NCBI RefSeq assembly: GCF_014145335.1 | Contig: NZ_JACIVI010000001.1 | Coordinates: forward strand, 1,054,001-1,118,000 | Length of the DNA stretch: 64,000 nt | Direction: 5' to 3' | DNA from: Aquariibacter albus | Lineage (GTDB): Bacteria; Pseudomonadota; Gammaproteobacteria; Burkholderiales; Burkholderiaceae_C | In this document: positions 54,597 to 64,000 of the stretch, piece by piece | Layout: every line of letters starts with the position of its first letter | Numbering within the stretch: the stretch's first letter is position 1 | Program-made: the position numbers and the translations under genes | The notes under the pieces: model-generated | The model's input: only the letters and a program-made list of their open reading frames with translations | The model's database searches: none | Told to the model about the DNA's origin: nothing

Positions 54597-57500
54597 GCCG
54601 CGGCCTCCAGCATCGAGGCCGCAGCCTCCATGTCGACCGCGACGATGCGCGAGACGCCCTGCTCCTGCATGGTCACGCCGATCAGCTGGCCGGCCATTTC
54701 CATGGCGATCTTGTTGTGGGAGATGAAGAGGAACTGCGTTCCGGCGGACATGTGCTTGACGAGCTTGGCGTAGCGCTCGGTGTTGGCGTCATCGAGCGGC
54801 GCATCCACCTCGTCGAGCAGGCAGAAGGGCGCGGGGTTCAGCTGGAAGATGGCGAAAACCAGCGCGATCGCGGTCAGGGCCTTCTCGCCGCCCGAGAGCA
54901 GGTGGATGGTGCTGTTCTTCTTGCCCGGCGGCTGGGCCATGACCTGCACGCCGGCGTCGAGGATTTCGTCGCCGGTCATCATCAGCCGCGCCTGCCCGCC
55001 GCCGAAGAGGCTGGGGAACATGCGGCCGAAGTGTTCGTTGACGGTGTCGAAGGTGCCCTTGAGCAGGTCGCGCGTCTCCAGGTCGATGCGGGCGATCGCG
55101 TCTTCCAGGGTCTGCATGGCGTCCATCAGGTCGGCGGTCTGCGCATCGAGGAAGCCCTTGCGCTCGCGGGCGGCGCTGAGCTCGTCGAGCGCGGCCAAGT
55201 TGACCGCGCCCAGGGCGTTCAGTTCACGCTGCAGGCGGTCGATCTCGGCCTGCAGGCCATGCAGGCGGATGCCGTCGCGCTCGATGCTGCGGGCCAGCTC
55301 GGCGCGGTCGGCGCCGGCTTGGTCGAGCTGCTCCTCGTACTGCCGGCCGCCGAGGGTGGCCGCCTGGGCCTCGAGCTGCAGGGCGTTGATGCGCTCGCGC
55401 AGCGGCTCCAGGCTGCGCTCGAAGCCGAGCCGTTCCTCGTCGAGCCGGCGCAGCTGGGCCGACAGCTCGTCGTGTGCGCTGCGGGCCTCGGCCAGCACGG
55501 CCTCTCGGGCGGCGCGGCGCTCCAGCGCGTCCTGCAGGCCGGTGTCGGCGCTGGCCTCGGCGAAGGCGGCCAGCTCCTGCTGAAGCTGCGCGGCGCTGGC
55601 GGCGTGGGCGGCCAGCTGCTGGTCGGCGGTCTCGATCGCGCGTTGCAGCTCGCCCCGCCGGGCCCCGAGGGCGCGCGCCTGGAACGTGGCTTCCTGGGCC
55701 TCGCGTTCCAGGCGGCGCAGTTGCTCGCGGGCCGCGCCCAGGGCGCGCTCGGCCTCGAACACGCCTTCCTCCAGCGTGGCATGGGCTTCCTGGGCATGGC
55801 CGAGTTCGAGGTCCAGCTCCTCGAAGCGGGCCTCGCCGGTGGCGCGGCGCTCGTCCAGCCCCGCCAGGGCTTCGTCGATCTCGGCCAGGCTGGCGCCGAT
55901 CTGGGCGCGGCGCTCGCGGGCCTGCTCGCTCTGCTGGGCCAGGCGCAGCACCTCGACCTGCAGGCCGTGGGCGGCCTGCTGGGCCTCGGCCGCCGTGCGG
56001 CGCACGCCGACCTGGCGCTGGGCCGCCTCGGTGTAGGCGGCCTCGGCGCGGACCGCGCGGTGGCGGGCCTCGTCGGCGATCAGGCCCTGGGCGCGCAGCT
56101 GGCGGTCGAGGTTCTCGATCTCCTGGGCGCGGGCCAGCAGGCCGTCCTGCTCGGAATCGGGCGCGTGGAAGGCCACGGCATAGGCACTGACGGCATGGCC
56201 GGCGCGGGTCATGATGACCTCGCCATGGCCGAGCCGGCTGCGCGCGGCCAGTGCCGCCTCCAGGCTGTCGGCGGTGTAGACGCCTTCGAGCCAGTCGTTC
56301 AGCAGCGCGCGCAGGCCGGCGTCGCCGTCGAGCTTGAGCAGGGCCCCCAGCCGCGGCAGCGCGGCGGCCGCCGGGGCGCTCAGCGGCGTGGCGGGCGGGG
56401 TGTAGAAGGCCAGCTTGGCCGGCGGCGGGTCCTGCTCGAAGGCGCGGACGGTCTCGGGCCGGCCGACTTCCAGGGCGTTGATGCGCTCGCGCAGCGCGGC
56501 CTCCAGCGCGGTCTCCCAGCCGGGCTCGATGTGCAGGCGGCTCCACAGGCCGGCGCGCTCGCTCAGGCCGTGGCGGGCCAGCCAGGGGGCGAGCTTGCCC
56601 TCGGTCTGCACCTTGGCCTGCAGCGCGCGCAGGGCATCGAGCCGGGCGCCCAGCTCGGCCAGCTTCGCGGCCTGGGCAGCGGCCTCGGCCTGATCGGCGC
56701 GGCGCTGCTCGTCGAGGGCCGGCACTTCGGCGGCCAGCTCCTCGGCGACGGCGGCGCTCTCGGCCTGGCGTTCCTCGGCATCCTGCAGCTGCAGGCGCAG
56801 CTGGGCGAGGCGGGCCTCGTCGGGCGCGACCAGCGCGCGCTGCTCGGCGCTGGCGCGCTCGCGGCGGCCCTGCAGGCCGCGGGCCTGCTCGTCGAGGCTG
56901 CGGGATTCGGCGGCCAGCAGGCTGAGCTGCTGCTGCACCTCGGCGACCTGCTGGCGCTGCGCATTGGCGCGGGCCTGGGCGGCGCGCAGCGCGTCCTCGG
57001 CAGCGGGCAGGCGGCCGGCCTCTTCCTCGGCCTGGGCGGCCAGCAGCTCGGCCTGCTCGTCGGCGGCGAGCTGCTGCTCGGCGAGCTGCTCGAGCTCGGC
57101 CTCGGCCTGGGCGCGGCGATCGGCCCACTGTGCGTCCTGGCGGGCCAGGTCGGCGAGGCGGGCCTCGGCCTTCTGCCGGCCTTCGAGGACGTAGCGGATG
57201 CGCTCCTCGAGGCGGCTGACTTCGAGCTGCGCCTCGGCCAGGCCGCCCTGGGCGGCATGCAGCTGGTCGGCGGCGGCGTAGTGGTCCTGGCGGATGCGCT
57301 CGAGCGCGGCCTCGGTCGCGCGCAGCTCGGCCACCCGGGCTTCGAGGGCGGTGCTGGCCTCGGCGGTGGCCAGGGTCACGCGGGCCTGCTCGCCGGCCGC
57401 ATCGCGGGCCTTCAGGAACCAGAGCTGGTGCAGGCGCGTCGTGCCCTGGGCCTGCAGGGCGTGGTAGCGCTGCGCGACCTCGGCCTGCTGTTCGAGCTTC

Positions 57501-58117
57501 TCCAGATTGGCGTTCAGCTCGCGCAGGATGTCCTCGACCCGGGTCAGGTTCTCGCGGGTGTCGCGCAGGCGCAGCTCGGTCTCGCGGCGGCGCTCCTTGT
57601 ACTTCGAGACCCCGGCCGCTTCCTCGAGGAAGAGCCGCAGCTCCTCGGGCTTGCTCTCGATGATGCGGCTGATCGTGCCCTGGCCGATGATGGCGTAGGC
57701 CCGCGGGCCCAGGCCGGTGCCGAGGAAGACGTCCTGCACGTCGCGGCGCCGCACCGGCTGGTTGTTGATGAAGTAGCTGCTGGTGCCGTCGCGGGTCAGC
57801 ACGCGCTTGACGGCGATCTCGGCGTACTGGTTCCAGCTGCCGCCGGCGCGGCCGTCCTCGTTGCTGAAGACCAGCTCGACGCTGGCGCGGCTGGCGGGCT
57901 TGCGGTTGCCGCTGCCGTTGAAGATCACGTCCTGCATGGACTCGCCACGCAGCTCGCTGGCCTTGCTCTCGCCCAGCACCCAGCGCACCGCATCCATGAT
58001 GTTGGACTTGCCGCAGCCGTTCGGGCCGACCACGCCGACGAGCTGCCCGGGCAGCTGGAAGGTGGTCGGCTCGGCGAAAGACTTGAAGCCCGAGAGCTTG
58101 ATGGACGTGAGGCGCAT
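54593..58117 (-). CDS. smc: Chromosome segregation protein SMC
   Basis: 1174-residue SMC ATPase that organises and segregates the chromosome. Walker A GPNGCGKSN (residues 31-39), long coiled coils rich in Glu, Ala, Arg and Gln, a central hinge (about residues 505-660, with VIMTRAGHAVSAYAV), and the C-terminal head with signature LSGGEKALTAIAL and Walker B PFCLLDEVDAPLDD. Full length. The ATG at 58117 gives MRLTSIKLSGFKSF, the invariant SMC start. It heads an smc-zipA-ligA series. Confidence 0.97.
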
Positions 58118-58296
58118 GGCGGAGACCGTCGTCGCGGGCGGCGGCGCCCCGGGGGGAGGTCCCGGCAAGCGCCACCCTTCGCTTTCAAGTCATTGATTCA
58201 ATTGGACTTTTTGGCCTTCTTGCGGGCCTTCAAAGGGCCTGGATGATAGCATCGGGCTTTCCCTGAACCGGCCCGCGCGCCGCGGCCCGAACCGCC

Positions 58297-58818
58297 ATGC
58301 CCTCCACGAAGAAGACCGCCCCGGCCGCCGCGCCGGCCCCGCGCCGCCGCGCCGCCAAGCTGCCGGCCGGTGCCGTGCAGCGCGCCATGCCGCCGAACCC
58401 GCCGAGCCGCCCCAGCAAGGAACTGCACGTCTTCCCCAACCCGGCGCCCGAACGCGACTACCTCATCCAGTTCGTCGTGCCCGAGTTCACCTGCCACTGC
58501 CCGCTGACCGGCCAGCCGGACTTCGCGCACTTCACCATCGAGATGATCGCGGACCAGGCCTGCGTCGAGCTCAAGAGCCTGAAGATGTACTTCTGGTCCT
58601 TCCGCGACGAAGGCGCCTTCCACGAGAAGGTGACCAACACCATCCTGTCCGACCTGGTGAAGGCCACCGACCCGCGCTTTTGCCGCATCACCGCCAAGTG
58701 GTATGTGCGCGGCGGCATCTTCACCAACGTCGTCGTCGAGCACCGCCAGAAGGGCTGGACGCCGCAGCCGCGCGTGGACCTGCCGGCCGTGCCGGGCGAG
58801 ATGCGCGCCCTGGCCTGA
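58297..58818 (+). CDS. queF: NADPH-dependent preQ1 (7-cyano-7-deazaguanine) reductase
   Basis: 173-residue enzyme of the short QueF type reducing preQ0 to preQ1 in queuosine synthesis. The catalytic Cys and Asp sit in [15 protein letters not shown], followed by [20 protein letters not shown], the diagnostic QueF segment. A Lys/Ala/Arg-rich extension of about 40 residues precedes the domain; an internal ATG at 58387 would give a more standard length. No preQ1 riboswitch was found in the 179-bp gap upstream, which is divergent from smc. Confidence 0.94.
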   Translation: MPSTKKTAPAAAPAPRRRAAKLPAGAVQRAMPPNPPSRPSKELHVFPNPAPERDYLIQFVVPEFTCHCPLTGQPDFAHFTIEMIADQACVELKSLKMYFWSFRDEGAFHEKVTNTILSDLVKATDPRFCRITAKWYVRGGIFTNVVVEHRQKGWTPQPRVDLPAVPGEMRALA

Positions 58819-58894
58819 GCGCCGCCCCGTTCCCCGCCGCGGCGGCCTGCCGCCGGGGCAGGTGGCAGGCCGGGCACCCGGATAATCCGCGCCC

Positions 58895-60139
58895 ATGAAC
58901 CCGCGCCTCGCCCTGCTGCAGCCCTACCCCTTCGAACGCCTGAAGGCCCTGACGGCCGACGTGCAGCCCAGCGCCGCGCACCGTGCCATCAGCCTGGGCA
59001 TCGGCGAGCCCAAGCATCCGACGCCCGACTTCCTCAAGGCCGCGCTGGCCGGCGCGCTTGACGGCCTGTCGGCCTACCCGGCCACCGCGGGCGAGCCCGC
59101 GCTGCGCGAGGCCTGCGCCGCCTGGCTGGGCCGCCGCTACGGCGTGACGGTCGACGCCGCCCGCCAGGTGCTGCCGGTCAACGGCTCGCGCGAGGCGCTG
59201 TTCGCACTGGCGCAGACGGTGATCGACCCGGCCGACCGCGAGGCCGTGGTCGTCTGCCCCAATCCCTTCTATCAAATCTACGAAGGCGCCGCCCTGCTGG
59301 CCGGGGCCACGCCGGTCTTCGCCAACAGCGACCCGGCGCGCAATTTCGCGCCGGCCTGGGACACGATCGACGCGGCCACCTGGGCACGCACGCGGCTGCT
59401 CTATGTCTGCTCGCCGGGCAACCCCAGCGGTGCGGTGATGCCGCTGGCGGAATGGGCCCGGCTCTTCGCGCTGAGCGACGAACACGGCTTCGTGATCGCC
59501 AGCGACGAGTGCTACAGCGAGATCTGGTTCGGCCCCGAGGACACGCCGCGCGGCGCCGCCGGCGGCCCGCCGCTGGGGGGCCTGGAGGCCGCGGCCGCGC
59601 TGGGCCGGCACGATTTCAAGCGCCTGATCAGCTTCACCAGCCTGTCCAAGCGCAGCAATGCGCCGGGCCTGCGCTCGGGCTTCGTGGCGGGCGACGCGGC
59701 GCTGCTGGCGGCCTTCCTCAAGTACCGCACCTACCACGGCGGCGCGATGAGCCCCAGCGTGCAGCGCGCCAGCGTGGCGGCCTGGGCCGACGAGGTCCAT
59801 GTGGTGGCCAACCGCGCGCTCTACCGCCAGAAGTTCGCGCGGGTCACGCCCCTGCTGCAGGCCGCCGGCCTGGACGTGCGCCTGCCCGACGCCGGCTTCT
59901 ACCTCTGGGCCGGCGTGCCCGCCGCCTGCGCCACGGCCACGCACTCGGCGGACGAGGCCTTCGCCCGCGAGCTGCTGGCTTCCTACAATGTGACGGTGTT
60001 GCCGGGCAGCTATCTGGCCCGTCACAGCGGCGGCCGCAACCCCGGCGAAGGCCGGATCCGCCTGGCCCTGGTGGCCGGGGTCGAGGAATGCGTGGAGGCC
60101 GCCGAACGCATCGCCGAGGCCCTGCGCCGCGGCGGCTGA
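58895..60139 (+). CDS. dapC: Succinyldiaminopimelate transaminase
   Basis: 414-residue PLP aminotransferase of lysine/diaminopimelate synthesis. Begins MNPRLALLQPYPFERLKAL, with SLGIGEPKHPTPDF, VCSPGNPSGAVM, IASDECYSEIWF and Lys252 in TSLSKRSNAPGLRSG as the PLP lysine. It transaminates N-succinyl-2-amino-6-ketopimelate with glutamate. It is followed by dapD and dapE, which supply and process the same intermediates, making the pathway assignment firm. Confidence 0.95.
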   Translation: MNPRLALLQPYPFERLKALTADVQPSAAHRAISLGIGEPKHPTPDFLKAALAGALDGLSAYPATAGEPALREACAAWLGRRYGVTVDAARQVLPVNGSREALFALAQTVIDPADREAVVVCPNPFYQIYEGAALLAGATPVFANSDPARNFAPAWDTIDAATWARTRLLYVCSPGNPSGAVMPLAEWARLFALSDEHGFVIASDECYSEIWFGPEDTPRGAAGGPPLGGLEAAAALGRHDFKRLISFTSLSKRSNAPGLRSGFVAGDAALLAAFLKYRTYHGGAMSPSVQRASVAAWADEVHVVANRALYRQKFARVTPLLQAAGLDVRLPDAGFYLWAGVPAACATATHSADEAFARELLASYNVTVLPGSYLARHSGGRNPGEGRIRLALVAGVEECVEAAERIAEALRRGG

Positions 60140-60229
60140 GGCCCCACCGCCGCCGCCCACCCCCACCGGCCTGGACTCCGCGCCCGCGCGGCGCCGGCTG
60201 TTTCCCCCGAACCGAACAAGAGCCCCACC

Positions 60230-61057
<828 letters not shown>

Positions 61058-61086
61058 GTCCCGCCGCCGCGCCGGCCGCCGTGCCG

Positions 61087-64000
<2,914 letters not shown>

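Noticed and set aside
58118-58296. preQ1 riboswitch upstream of queF
   Set aside because: No H-type pseudoknot core or A-rich tail matching preQ1 classes could be found in this gap.

Overview
The window is a chromosomal segment of a very GC-rich betaproteobacterium. Gene content and order point to Burkholderiales, most like the Rubrivivax/Leptothrix/Roseateles group: a PHA granule phasin, a tauE-cysI-DUF934-cysH-cobA sulfur operon, lptFG followed by cbiX and cysB, smc-zipA-ligA, dapC-dapD-pilT/U-like-dapE-prmB, and two single PEP-CTERM genes. No phage, IS transposase, CRISPR array, rRNA or tRNA was seen.

Layout. 1-3748: a hydroxyacid dehydrogenase (cut by the window edge), lutC, a histone-deacetylase-family hydrolase, phasin with its own promoter and a likely PhaR operator, and a patatin lipoprotein. 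3849-10268: sulfate assimilation (TauE/SafE permease, CysI, DUF934, [4Fe-4S] APS reductase, uroporphyrinogen methyltransferase), then a 7Fe ferredoxin and a ferredoxin-NADP reductase. 10269-10796: a non-coding convergent gap packed with nested inverted and tandem repeats. 10797-18801: amino-acid-type binding lipoprotein, holC, pepA, and divergently lptF-lptG-cbiX-cysB-aminotransferase. 18816-21109: a short FimV-like protein, about 490 bp without a clear gene, and an unrecognised protein. 21199-25854: GST, an orphan LolD/YbbA-type ATPase divergent from a TesA-like esterase, peptide deformylase, a voltage-gated-type K+ channel with a C-terminal zinc ribbon, and a PEP-CTERM protein.

25985-50195 is a nearly continuous purine uptake and degradation island: a BMP-type nucleoside ABC transporter, a Tsx-like channel, guanine deaminase, xanthine dehydrogenase (xdhABC), 8-oxoguanine deaminase, a porin, membrane urate hydroxylase PuuD, hydroxyisourate hydrolase, a GntR regulator, allantoinase PuuE, a UraD-allantoate amidohydrolase fusion, an unassigned M20 hydrolase and a TauABC/SsuABC-type transporter. 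Together they can carry guanine or xanthine through urate and allantoin to ureidoglycolate-level products. Clusters of GCATGC/GCATAC hexamers lie in the island's main intergenic promoter regions and are the likely operators of the GntR protein. 50226-64000 returns to housekeeping: a second PEP-CTERM gene, ligA, zipA, smc, queF, and the succinylase branch of lysine/diaminopimelate synthesis with a PilT/PilU-type ATPase inserted, ending inside prmB.

Most promising for follow-up: the composite repeat array at 10315-10754 (two stem-loops sharing one conserved loop but with different, still complementary arms, flanking a 3 x 39 bp tandem repeat), the shared operator of the purine island, and the fused UraD-AllC enzyme beside an M20 hydrolase with an altered metal-site motif.
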